A stretch of 7,901 bases of DNA, taken from contig JAFDCW010000167.1 in assembly GCA_019312705.1 (NCBI GenBank), forward strand, positions 1-7,901, read 5' to 3'. Below the pieces are notes generated by a model. It saw nothing but the letters and a program-made list of their open reading frames with translations, was not told the origin of the DNA and did no database searches. This document shows positions 1 to 5,663 of this stretch, one piece after another. The DNA is from Deltaproteobacteria bacterium. GTDB lineage: Bacteria; Myxococcota; Polyangia; Polyangiales; B10-G4. How positions within the stretch are numbered: position 1 is the first letter of the stretch; every line of letters starts with the position of its first letter. Made by a program: the position numbers and the translations under genes.

Positions 1-8
1 GCCCCGCT

Positions 9-56
9 CCCTGCTGTACTGATCGCGTCGCAGCACAGGGCGGTACTTCGTAGAAC
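9..56. repeat. 48-bp direct repeat, copy 1
   Basis: These 48 bases recur without mismatch at 2832-2879 in the same orientation. The shared block cccgctcc just to the left (3-10) also occurs before copy 2, separated there by a few extra bases, so homology probably continues past the window edge with an indel. Both copies can form a hairpin: CCCTG pairs with CAGGG and, inside it, CTG with CAG, leaving a 14-nt loop and a 2-nt bulge. To the right the copies diverge immediately. The two copies bracket the 508-residue lipoprotein gene and the broken lipoprotein gene. Its nature (end of a mobile element, dispersed genomic repeat, relic of a duplicated gene tail) cannot be told from this window. Confidence 0.9.
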
Positions 57-151
57 TGGCGTTAACGGGCGTTATGGAACCTCGATAGGCTTCATGTTTA
101 CTTCTGTGAAGCGGCGTCGCGAGCTGAGCCCATTCACTGATACGATGACCT
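57..151 (+). promoter_or_regulatory. upstream region of the 508-aa lipoprotein gene with an inverted repeat
   Basis: This 95-bp gap is visibly richer in A+T than the flanking coding DNA, which fits a promoter region for the gene starting at 152. It contains a perfect 6-bp inverted repeat, GCTTCA (89-94) and TGAAGC (107-112), with a 12-nt spacer. That could be an operator half-site pair or a small hairpin. No convincing -35/-10 pair was identified, and there is no clear Shine-Dalgarno sequence before the ATG. The promoter role is inferred from position. Confidence 0.35.
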
Positions 152-1678
152 ATGCTGCGCCATCTCGCGCTCGCCGTCGTCGCCATTTGTGTGTGCGCCT
201 GCGGCGATGACCCACTCGAGCTGCTGGTCGACTTGCGGACCGACCTCGTGGCTCCTCAGGAGCTCAGCCGGATCCGCGTCATCCTCGAGCCTGGCGGCAT
301 CGAAGAGGTCGATGCCATGGACGCTTCGTACCTCGATGGCTTGCGCGTAGCCGAGTTCGCGGATCTCGCCCTCGGCGGGCACACCCTGGTCATCACCTTG
401 TTCGACGTCGGCGGGCCCCCGCTGGTCGAAAGGACGGTGCGTATCGATCTCAGGGAGACGACCGCGCTCACGGTGCTCGTGTCGAGGGACTGCAGAGAGG
501 TGGCGTGTGGCGACGCGCTCAGTTGCCGGGCGGGCGAGTGCGTGGATGAGACGTGCAGCGATCTGGCGCCGGATCTCTGCCCGGCACCCGAATGCGACGG
601 TGATTCCGACTGCGCCTCAGCCAGCGCCTGCGCCTCAGCCCGTTGCCTCGCCGACGCGTGTCTCTACGAAGCCGACGACGCAATGTGCGGAATGGACGAG
701 TGGTGCAGCCCCGATGATGGGTGTCTCGCTCTGCCCGGGACGACGCCCGGGGTGGAGGGAGTGGTCTACACCGTGGCCGATGGTTATGTGCTCGACGCGC
801 CCCTCGCCCTCGACGACGCGACGAAGGCGTCCCTGCTCGGGCCCTCTCGGCAGATCGCGTTTCCCATGCCCGGCAGCTCTTTCCCTGTTGGCCCCTACGT
901 CGGTGTGAGCGGCGATCCGGACATGGGGATCGAACCCATCGTCGTGCGCTTCGAAGGCGGCGCCGCCACGACGTTCGCCACGAGCGATGGGAGCTCCGGA
1001 CCGGACCAGAGCTTCTCTCAGATGCAGTTCTCCGATTCGGCGACGCCCTGGGGTGATTTTCTCTACGTCTGCTCCGCCTCGTCCGGCGGCGGCGACGGCC
1101 TGTTTACGGTCGATTCCACTGGCACGTTCGCCATCTTCGATTCCTTCAACAACTGCAACGGCCTGGTCTTCGACTACGACCAGACGCTCGGCGACCCCGG
1201 CTTTGTCAGCCCGGCGTACGTGAACGTCAACAGCACCGAGTACAGCCGTTACGCATCGGACGCGACGAACGTCTCGTTGACGACGGGGCTGCCGTTCGAA
1301 GGCTCGGGCTTCAAGGCTCACGTCGCCCGCGGCGGCGCCTTTGTGGGCGCGATGTACATCGTCTCGCCTGGCGACGCGGCCCCGAGCGATGGCTCGATCG
1401 TCCGCGTCGACACGGTCGAACCCTGGGCGCAGACGCCATGGGCGAGCGGTCTCGCCGATCCCGGGACAGCTGCGTTTGGCGACGGCGGGCCGCTCGGAGA
1501 CTTCTTCTTCGTACCGCTCAGGACCTCGGGCGAGGTTTACGCCTACGAGCTCGATGGAACCTTCACGGTGGTCGTCAGCGACCTCCTCGAGCCCCGCGCC
1601 GTGGTTCGCGATGGCGATGCACTGTGGATTCTCGAGGCTGGCCGCGGCCAGGTGCTGCGGCTCCGCGCGACGCTCTGA
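152..1678 (+). CDS. lipoprotein with Cys-rich segment and beta-propeller-like C-terminal domain
   Basis: Predicted 508-residue lipoprotein. The N-terminus is a short basic-hydrophobic signal peptide ending in a lipobox-like V-C-A-C with the acylated Cys at 17, followed by Gly-Asp-Asp. Residues 20-112 look like a beta-rich domain (LLVDLRTDLV at 24-33, then alternating hydrophobic strands). Residues 114-191 hold 14 cysteines at spacings typical of the disulfide-rich linkers of myxobacterial surface lipoproteins. The rest (about 200-508) is rich in Gly/Asp with recurring strand-like stretches (DFLYVCSAS, GLFTVDSTGTFAIF, DFFFVPLRTSGEVYAYELDG, DALWILEAGRGQVLRL), suggesting a beta-propeller or NHL/SMP-30-like fold. 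No catalytic motif was recognised. The N-terminal part resembles a recurrent myxobacterial module; the propeller assignment is inference. It is the only clearly intact gene on the + strand. Its stop lies 2 bp from the stop of the converging broken gene, with no terminator visible. Function unknown; probably anchored in the outer membrane. Confidence 0.85.
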   Translation: MLRHLALAVVAICVCACGDDPLELLVDLRTDLVAPQELSRIRVILEPGGIEEVDAMDASYLDGLRVAEFADLALGGHTLVITLFDVGGPPLVERTVRIDLRETTALTVLVSRDCREVACGDALSCRAGECVDETCSDLAPDLCPAPECDGDSDCASASACASARCLADACLYEADDAMCGMDEWCSPDDGCLALPGTTPGVEGVVYTVADGYVLDAPLALDDATKASLLGPSRQIAFPMPGSSFPVGPYVGVSGDPDMGIEPIVVRFEGGAATTFATSDGSSGPDQSFSQMQFSDSATPWGDFLYVCSASSGGGDGLFTVDSTGTFAIFDSFNNCNGLVFDYDQTLGDPGFVSPAYVNVNSTEYSRYASDATNVSLTTGLPFEGSGFKAHVARGGAFVGAMYIVSPGDAAPSDGSIVRVDTVEPWAQTPWASGLADPGTAAFGDGGPLGDFFFVPLRTSGEVYAYELDGTFTVVVSDLLEPRAVVRDGDALWILEAGRGQVLRLRATL

Positions 1679-1680
1679 CG

Positions 1681-2130
1681 TCAGCCGAAGCCTAGATGAG
1701 AGTACGAGACGCAGATGCTGCCGACGCAGGTGAGGCCAGCGCCGCAATCGGCGTCGCTGGCGCAGCTGCCGCCGAACACCTCGATGCCTGCTGCGCCGCA
1801 GCGGGGCCCTTCGGAGGCGAGGTAACAGCCTTGCCCGGGGCCGCAGCCGGTTTGCGCGACGAGATCGCAGGGCCCGATAGGGCAACCCGTCGCGCCTGCG
1901 TCGCCTGCCCTGCCATCGGCCCCGCCGCTATCGAGGCCGACGGCCGTATCGTCGGCGCTGTCACCGGCACTGCTGTCGAGCACGGACGCGCTGTCCCCCG
2001 CGTCCGCCGGTGGAGTGTCCGAACCGCCACAGGCGATCAGACTGGAGACTGCGATCGCTATGCACGTCAGGCCCACGAGGGCCGATAGATGGGATGAAGC
2101 GGTTGGCCAACACCAACGTGGTGAGCACAT
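1681..2130 (-). pseudogene. N-terminal half of a Cys-rich lipoprotein gene, separated from its C-terminal half
   Basis: The open frame gives 149 residues. Residues from about 14 on form a lipoprotein signal peptide (HLSALVGLTCIAIAVSSLIA) with lipobox L-I-A-C and the lipid-bearing Cys at 34. An Asp/Ser/Ala-rich linker follows, then one Cys module reading CD..Q..C....CY....G.RCG.AG....G.C....DC.AGL.C....C. After the last module Cys the frame runs into about ten unrelated residues (VSYSHLGFG) and stops. The first 13 residues are encoded by insertion-sequence leader DNA, so the native start codon, expected close to 2085, appears lost. The ATG at 2130 has no good ribosome binding site. The same module recurs in the + strand fragment at 2220-2606, which begins just where this one ends. 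I read the two as halves of one gene split by an inversion. It might still be expressed as a short lipoprotein, so 'pseudogene' is an inference. Confidence 0.7.
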
Positions 2131-2219
2131 GCCCCCACAACAACAAACGCGGTCTTAGGCCGCAAGGTGGAGGCCAGCCATGGAACATATTGGTATCAAC
2201 GTGCACAAAAAGACAAGCC
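1711..2219. other. putative inverted segment (about 0.5 kb) splitting a lipoprotein gene
   Basis: The N-terminal half of the Cys-rich lipoprotein lies here on the - strand with its 3' end at the left edge. The matching C-terminal half lies immediately to the right on the + strand. Flipping this segment would place the last module Cys (SIC) directly before the A-R-C-C start of the C-terminal half, which is the spacing seen in the intact second module (TC-RAF-C). A 9-bp block, atgctgccg at 1715-1723, is repeated inverted at 2228-2236. In both gene halves it is read in the same phase as Gly-Ser-Ile/Met, so recombination across it would also keep frame. The exact ends cannot be fixed without an uninverted relative. 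Confidence 0.55.
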
Positions 2220-2224
2220 AGGTG
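2087..2224 (+). mobile_element. 5' remnant of an IS110-family insertion sequence
   Basis: A stretch of different composition (A-rich with CAACAACAAA) separates the two lipoprotein gene halves. At 2180 an ATG begins MEHIGINVHKKTSQV, which matches the N-terminus of IS110-family (DEDD) transposases, usually of the form GIDVHKxxSQ. A strong ribosome binding site, GGAGG at 2169-2173, sits 6 nt before it, supporting a genuine start. The leader contains a perfect 10-bp palindrome GTTGGCCAAC (2102-2111), a CACC/GGTG hairpin (2111-2123) and a 6-bp-stem hairpin with a UUA loop (2149-2163). IS110 elements carry their bridge RNA in the left non-coding end, so these structures may be part of one. The left boundary, about 2087, is inferred from where lipoprotein homology ends. 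The right part of the element is missing. Confidence 0.75.
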
Positions 2225-2338
2225 CTGCGGCAGCATGGACGCGCATTGCCCCGTGGGCGGCCTCTGCTCCGTCCAGTTCCTCGATGCCTCGGGCAGCCCC
2301 ACGGGTGCGGGCATCTGTCCGTTCGAAGGCGGATGTGA
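2180..2338 (+). pseudogene. truncated IS110-family transposase, first ~14-15 codons only
   Basis: The reading frame opens with GINVHKKTSQV, recognisable as the first strand of the RuvC-like DEDD domain of IS110 transposases. It then crosses into lipoprotein DNA at about codon 15 and reads an Arg/Pro/Leu-rich out-of-frame tail until a TGA at 2336-2338. Full-length family members run to roughly 300-400 residues, so no recombinase activity can remain. The first catalytic acidic position of the family, the D of GIDVHK, reads Asn here, which is either divergence or decay. The start is supported by GGAGG six bases upstream. Confidence 0.7.
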
Positions 2339-2606
2339 CCCGCTCACACAGCGCCGCTGCACTCCGCCGGAAGCGTGCTACTTCAGCGACTCCGAAGGTG
2401 GCACGCGTTGCGGTGTGGCCGGGACGGCGGCGGAGGGAGAAACCTGTGACTTCGTCGACGACTGCGCCGCGGGCCTGCAGTGCGCCACGGATACCTGCCG
2501 GGCCTTTTGCGATATCGCGGACGCAGAGCCGGACTGCCCCGTGGGTGCGGAGTGCACGGATTTTGGAGGCGGACTCCCGTGGGGCCTGTGCGTGCCGACG
2601 GAGTGA
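2220..2606 (+). pseudogene. C-terminal half of the Cys-rich lipoprotein gene
   Basis: From about 2220 the frame reads ARCCGSMDAHCPVGGLC and on to PTGAGICPFE, then a complete Cys module (CDPLTQRRC...ACYF...RCGVAG...GETC...DCAAGLQC...C), then a closing segment RAFCDIADAEPDCPVGAEC ending WGLCVPTE and a stop. Module and closing segment repeat the same pattern as the - strand fragment plus the first 35 residues here, so the ancestral protein had two units of about 90 residues. No signal peptide, plausible start codon or ribosome binding site belongs to this half. The frame is open leftwards through insertion-sequence and antisense DNA, but that part has no protein-like character. The clean reading frame and intact stop suggest the break is recent or selection has been weak only briefly. 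Confidence 0.75.
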
Positions 2607-2623
2607 CAAGCCGCGGCGGATTT

Positions 2624-2814
2624 AGAGATCCGACCAGGTTAGAGATCCGACCAAGAGATTAGAGATCAAGAAGAGATCAAGAGATCCGACCAGAGATCCG
2701 ACCCAGGTTGCGACCGGCGAGGTCCAGAGATCCAAGAGATCCGACCCAGGTTGCGACCGGCGAGGTCTAGCGCCAGAGATCCGACCCAGGTTGCGACCGG
2801 CGAGGTCTAGCGCA
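2624..2814. repeat. AGAGATC-headed repeat array with a 40-bp tandem unit
   Basis: AGAGATC occurs nine times (starting at 2624, 2641, 2661, 2672, 2680, 2692, 2726, 2735 and 2775), plus one AGAGATT at 2654. Spacing is irregular on the left, and the motif is often followed by CGACC. On the right a longer unit of 33 bp appears three times (2692-2724, 2735-2767, 2775-2807). With the added tagcgc it forms a 40-bp unit in direct tandem (2735-2774 and 2775-2814) differing at only the last base. Each long unit contains GACC-5 nt-GGTC, which can form a small hairpin, and the near-palindrome GGTTGCGACC. There are no equal-length unique spacers, so it is not a CRISPR array. The gradient from short broken units to long perfect units suggests growth by slippage or unequal crossing-over from the right side. 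Confidence 0.9.
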
Positions 2815-2831
2815 AAGGGCCCGCTCCACAG

Positions 2832-2879
2832 CCCTGCTGTACTGATCGCGTCGCAGCACAGGGCGGTACTTCGTAGAAC
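2832..2879. repeat. 48-bp direct repeat, copy 2
   Basis: Identical to 9-56 and in the same orientation, 2823 bp away. It begins 18 bp after the AGAGATC array. The base before it (G at 2831) extends the internal hairpin here to GCCCTG/CAGGGC. A second short inverted repeat, AGGGC (2816-2820) and GCCCT (2831-2835), partly overlaps and would compete with it. Because both copies are perfect, homologous recombination between them could delete the intervening 2.8 kb. Confidence 0.9.
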
Positions 2880-3027
2880 GGGCGCCGGGCCAACCGGCTT
2901 GCTCTCGTGCTCCGGTGAACGAGTTGAAGGCACGACCGGGGCCCGAGATGACGGCTCAATTGCTTGAGGTCGCACACTTGCTGGACGCCGGGGAAGGTCA
3001 TCCACGCGCCGCCGTATGACGACGCCC

Positions 3028-4014
3028 TCAACGTCGTGCGGCGCCGAGCAAGGCCTCGTAGACGTCCCCGCGAGGCACGCCCGAGGCGACGAGGAGGTTC
3101 GCCATCGTCCGCTGTTCTTCGATGACCCGGGAGAATTCGGCGTAGGGCTGCGCGCCTCGGACCACGTGGCCGTTGATGAAGAAGTTGGGGGTACCTGCGG
3201 CACCGATCTGGGTGGCGAGATCGATGTCCCGCTGAATGGTTGGCCGGTGGCGCCGGCTGTCGAGGGCGCGGCGCGTACGCGAGGCGTCGAGGCCGAGGGC
3301 GGTCGCGATGCGTTCGAGGTCGGCGCGGCCCAGTCCTCGTTGGCTGGCGTAGAGAGCCTCGTGGGCTTCGAAGAAGCCGCTGTCACCGCGCTGGGCCCGG
3401 GCCTCGAGGGCGAGCTCCGCCGCCGGCATCGCCTCCTGATGAAAGGGGAGGGGGTTGTTCTTGTAGACGATGCGAACGTCGTCGCCGTAGTTTTCTCGGA
3501 TCTGCGCGAGGGTCGGGAGCACCCGGCCGCAGAACGGGCATTGGTAGTCGGCGAAGACCACGATCGTCACCAGTGCGTCGGCGGGGCCCTGGGTTGGGCT
3601 GTCTCCGATGGGGGCGTAGCGTGGCGCGTCGGTCGGGGCGCCTAGGGGATTGGCGGCCGGGGCGGCGAAGGGATTGACCGGGGGCTCGCCGAAGCCAGCG
3701 CCGGGCTCGATGCCACCGTAACCGTAGGGGTCGTACGCATCTTCGGCGTAGAGGCGCGCCAGGGCCTCTTCTTCTTCGGTCGCATCTGCCGACTGGTACC
3801 AAGCGTAGGCGCCGAGGCCGACCATCAGGGTACCGAGGCCCATGATTCCGAGGCAGCCGACACCGGCTACGACCCATATCAACGCGGCGTTGGAGCTTTT
3901 CGCGCGGCTTCTCGGAGGCGAGCTGGGGGAGGCCTGAGTTGCCGGGATCCCTGGCGCGGGCTGCGATGCCGGGGCGCCGTGGGGGGGCTGATTTGCGTTC
4001 GGATAGGCATTCAT
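3028..4014 (-). CDS. membrane-anchored DsbA-family thioredoxin-fold protein
   Basis: Predicted 328 residues. The chosen ATG (4012-4014) has GGAG 8 nt upstream; an open extension of 31 Arg-rich residues further upstream is less likely. Residues 1-34 are Pro/Ala/Gln-rich, 35-39 are basic (RSRAK), and 43-72 form a hydrophobic membrane segment, so the N-terminus should be cytoplasmic and the rest periplasmic. An acidic then Pro/Gly-rich linker (75-143) leads to the thioredoxin fold: strand VTIVVFADYQ, active site C159-P-F-C162, the helical insertion with KNNPLPFHQEA (185-195), and the cis-Pro loop GTPNFFING (274-282, Pro276). All elements of a working DsbA-like oxidoreductase (Thioredoxin_4/DSBA families) are present. 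It probably oxidises or isomerises disulfides in exported proteins; a peroxiredoxin-type or reductant role cannot be excluded. It follows the TPR gene after a 119-bp gap, so it may have its own promoter or be the last operon gene. Confidence 0.92.
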   Translation of the reverse strand: MNAYPNANQPPHGAPASQPAPGIPATQASPSSPPRSRAKSSNAALIWVVAGVGCLGIMGLGTLMVGLGAYAWYQSADATEEEEALARLYAEDAYDPYGYGGIEPGAGFGEPPVNPFAAPAANPLGAPTDAPRYAPIGDSPTQGPADALVTIVVFADYQCPFCGRVLPTLAQIRENYGDDVRIVYKNNPLPFHQEAMPAAELALEARAQRGDSGFFEAHEALYASQRGLGRADLERIATALGLDASRTRRALDSRRHRPTIQRDIDLATQIGAAGTPNFFINGHVVRGAQPYAEFSRVIEEQRTMANLLVASGVPRGDVYEALLGAARR

Positions 4015-4133
4015 GGTCGACGCTCCGCGCAGTTCGTGAACGTCGCTTGCGTGCCACACGGCCTCGACGTCTCGTCTACGTGCCCGTCTACGCGCCCCCC
4101 TGGGCATTGCTTCCCCTGAAACTGCCCCGAAAA
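4015..4133 (-). other. intergenic gap between TPR and DsbA-like genes
   Basis: 119 bp containing the GGAG ribosome binding site of the DsbA-like gene and an imperfect 12-bp tandem duplication, cgtctacgtgcc at 4073-4084 and cgtctacgcgcc at 4085-4096. No clear terminator hairpin or promoter pair was seen, so whether the DsbA-like gene is co-transcribed with its upstream neighbours is open. Confidence 0.4.
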
Positions 4134-5654
4134 CTACCCGGGGTCGTTTCCGCGCAGCTCTGCCAGTCGGGCGGCGGCGGCGCGGTCCTCGGGGGTGCGG
4201 CGGCGGAGAGCCTCGAAGGCCTCGATGGCTCGTGCGCGATCGCCGTGGGCGGCGAGGCGTTCGGCCCGGGCCCGGAGGCGCGTGGCTCGGTCGAGGGTTG
4301 GGTCGTCCGGGGGCACCCGGCGCCAGGCCGCGATGGCCTCTTGTCGCTGACCCGCGCGGTCGGCGATGCGGGCCGTGAGCGCCCGGGCCTCGGCATCGTC
4401 TCGCGTTCCGTTCACGGCCGTGGCCCCCCGGACGTCGCCTCGGTCCGCGCGCACCATAGCGAGGGCTTCCCGGAGCCGGGGGTCGTCGAGGTCCTCAGTC
4501 GCCAATACCTCCGCGGCCGCTCCGCTGGCACCGCCTGCGATCAGCGCTTCGGCGAGGCCCAAGCGCGCCGCTCCATGGTCCCGGGCGGCCGCCGGGACCG
4601 CTGCGAAGAGCTCGGCGGCTTCGGCGTAGCGCCCGAGACGTAGGCGAGCCTTGGCGCCGACGTGCTTCGCCGCCGGGTCGCCGGCGTCTCCTGCTTCCTC
4701 GTCCACCAGGTCGGCGAGCATCATGGCTTGCTCGTACTGACCCACGGCGAGGAGCACTTCGCTTCGAACGAGGGCGCCCCCGATGTCCTCATCCCGGAGG
4801 CTCCGGAGCAGGGCTTCGGCTTCTTCGAGGCGATGGGCGGCGACCAGGGCGCGCAGGCGCAGCGGTGGGTCCGCGAGGGGGGCGGCGTCGAGGATTTGGG
4901 CCGCGAGCATCGGCCGCCCGGCATCGAGGGTCGCCCGGCCAACGGCGACGACTTCGTCATGCCGAGCCGGGGCGATCTGCAGCAGCGCGCGTATCGCCGC
5001 GACGGCCCCGACCGCGTCGGACCTGCGAACCGCGAGGGCGAGCTGGGCCCGGGCCGCCCCGACGGTCCCGCCGCTCCGCCTCACGTAGCGTTCGAGCACC
5101 GCCTCGGCCCGCCCGGCAACGCCTGCGCCTTCGAGCAAGCGTGCGAGGGCGAGGGGCGCCGTCTCCGAGCGCGGGGCTCGGACAATCGCCCCCTCGTAGG
5201 CGGTGATCGCGGCAGTCACGTCGCCGCGGCGTTCGGCGACCCGGCCCATCGCGAGCCACACGGCCTCCGAGTCTTCGAAGCGGTTCATGGCGTCTCGGAG
5301 CATGCGATCGGCGTCCTCGGAGCGCCCGAGCTCCTCGAGGACTTCCCCGAGGCGGGACATCACCAAGGGGTCCTCTTCGGGGCCCGAGCGCGCCATGGCG
5401 AACTCCCGGGCGGCGGTCTCGAGGTCGCCGGTCGCTCGGGCCACCTCACCCCGGACGAAGTGCTCGTAGGAATAGGGTGAGACGAAGGTGCCGCGGACAG
5501 GCTCGTCGTTCATTCGCCGCGTGACCGTTGGCGTGTTTGCGGACCCGCAGGCGGCCAAGAGCAAGAGGGGCAAGAGGGGCACGAGGACCACGAGCCCCGG
5601 GACGAGACCGCATCTCGATATCCCCGGCCGAAGGGGCGCAGCGGCGAGCGTCAC
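4134..5654 (-). CDS. TPR-repeat lipoprotein
   Basis: 506 residues from a GTG start, 9 nt after the stop of the upstream lipoprotein gene. The signal sequence has Arg at 9 and 14 and a long Leu/Val core, ending in lipobox L-A-A-C with Cys36. A later GTG (about codon 22) would give a shorter signal peptide without basic residues and is less attractive. From about residue 60 to the end the protein is an alpha-helical solenoid of tetratricopeptide-like repeats: YEHFVRGEVARATGDLETAAREF (62-85), then repeats starting near 94, 129 and 164, and degenerate ones continuing to AARLAELRGNDPG at the C-terminus. Ala, Arg, Glu and Leu dominate. TPR lipoproteins of this type act as scaffolds in envelope complexes (assembly, secretion, gliding or polysaccharide export); which applies here cannot be read. 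Tight spacing to the preceding lipoprotein suggests co-translation and a joint role. Confidence 0.88.
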   Translation of the reverse strand: MTLAAAPLRPGISRCGLVPGLVVLVPLLPLLLLAACGSANTPTVTRRMNDEPVRGTFVSPYSYEHFVRGEVARATGDLETAAREFAMARSGPEEDPLVMSRLGEVLEELGRSEDADRMLRDAMNRFEDSEAVWLAMGRVAERRGDVTAAITAYEGAIVRAPRSETAPLALARLLEGAGVAGRAEAVLERYVRRSGGTVGAARAQLALAVRRSDAVGAVAAIRALLQIAPARHDEVVAVGRATLDAGRPMLAAQILDAAPLADPPLRLRALVAAHRLEEAEALLRSLRDEDIGGALVRSEVLLAVGQYEQAMMLADLVDEEAGDAGDPAAKHVGAKARLRLGRYAEAAELFAAVPAAARDHGAARLGLAEALIAGGASGAAAEVLATEDLDDPRLREALAMVRADRGDVRGATAVNGTRDDAEARALTARIADRAGQRQEAIAAWRRVPPDDPTLDRATRLRARAERLAAHGDRARAIEAFEALRRRTPEDRAAAARLAELRGNDPG

Positions 5655-5663
5655 GGGGTCACG

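Larger units (their letters stand above)
2607..3027. other. 421-bp gene-free repeat region
   Basis: Lies between the broken lipoprotein gene (+) and the stop of the DsbA-like gene (-). It holds the AGAGATC repeat array (2624-2814), the second 48-bp repeat (2832-2879) and about 150 bp of ordinary-looking high-GC sequence without a recognised feature. Short open frames here on the - strand are Arg/Ser-rich, have no domain I recognise, and run through the repeats; I do not call them. No convincing rho-independent terminator with a T-tract was seen at the end of either flanking gene. Confidence 0.7.

Noticed and set aside
9..80. Integron attC-like site (GTT- and AAC-type cores near gttaacgggcgttatgg)
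   Set aside because: The cores do not match the RYYYAAC/GTTRRRY pattern and no integrase or cassette arrangement is seen.
635..1885. 416-residue - strand frame antisense to the 508-aa lipoprotein gene
   Set aside because: Arg/Ala-rich shadow typical of high-GC DNA; the opposite frame has a signal peptide, regular Cys pattern and structured domains.
2010..2219. Open frame upstream of and continuous with the C-terminal lipoprotein fragment, giving an apparent 198-residue protein
   Set aside because: This part is antisense to the N-terminal lipoprotein half and then reads the insertion-sequence leader in the wrong frame. It has no signal peptide or domain character, so only the part from about 2220 is treated as real.
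2624..2814. CRISPR array
   Set aside because: Repeat units vary in length, spacers are absent or are themselves repeats, and no cas genes are present.
2807..3031. 74-residue - strand frame spanning copy 2 of the 48-bp repeat (contains RPFYEVPPCAATRSVQQG)
   Set aside because: No recognised domain, no clear ribosome binding site, and a repeat within it. It might be a gene-tail relic carried with the repeat, but I cannot support it as a gene.
2622..3386. 254-residue open frame on the - strand through the repeats and into the DsbA-like gene
   Set aside because: It overlaps the DsbA-like coding region in another frame and reads simple repeats; the Ser/Pro/Arg-rich translation looks like a high-GC shadow.
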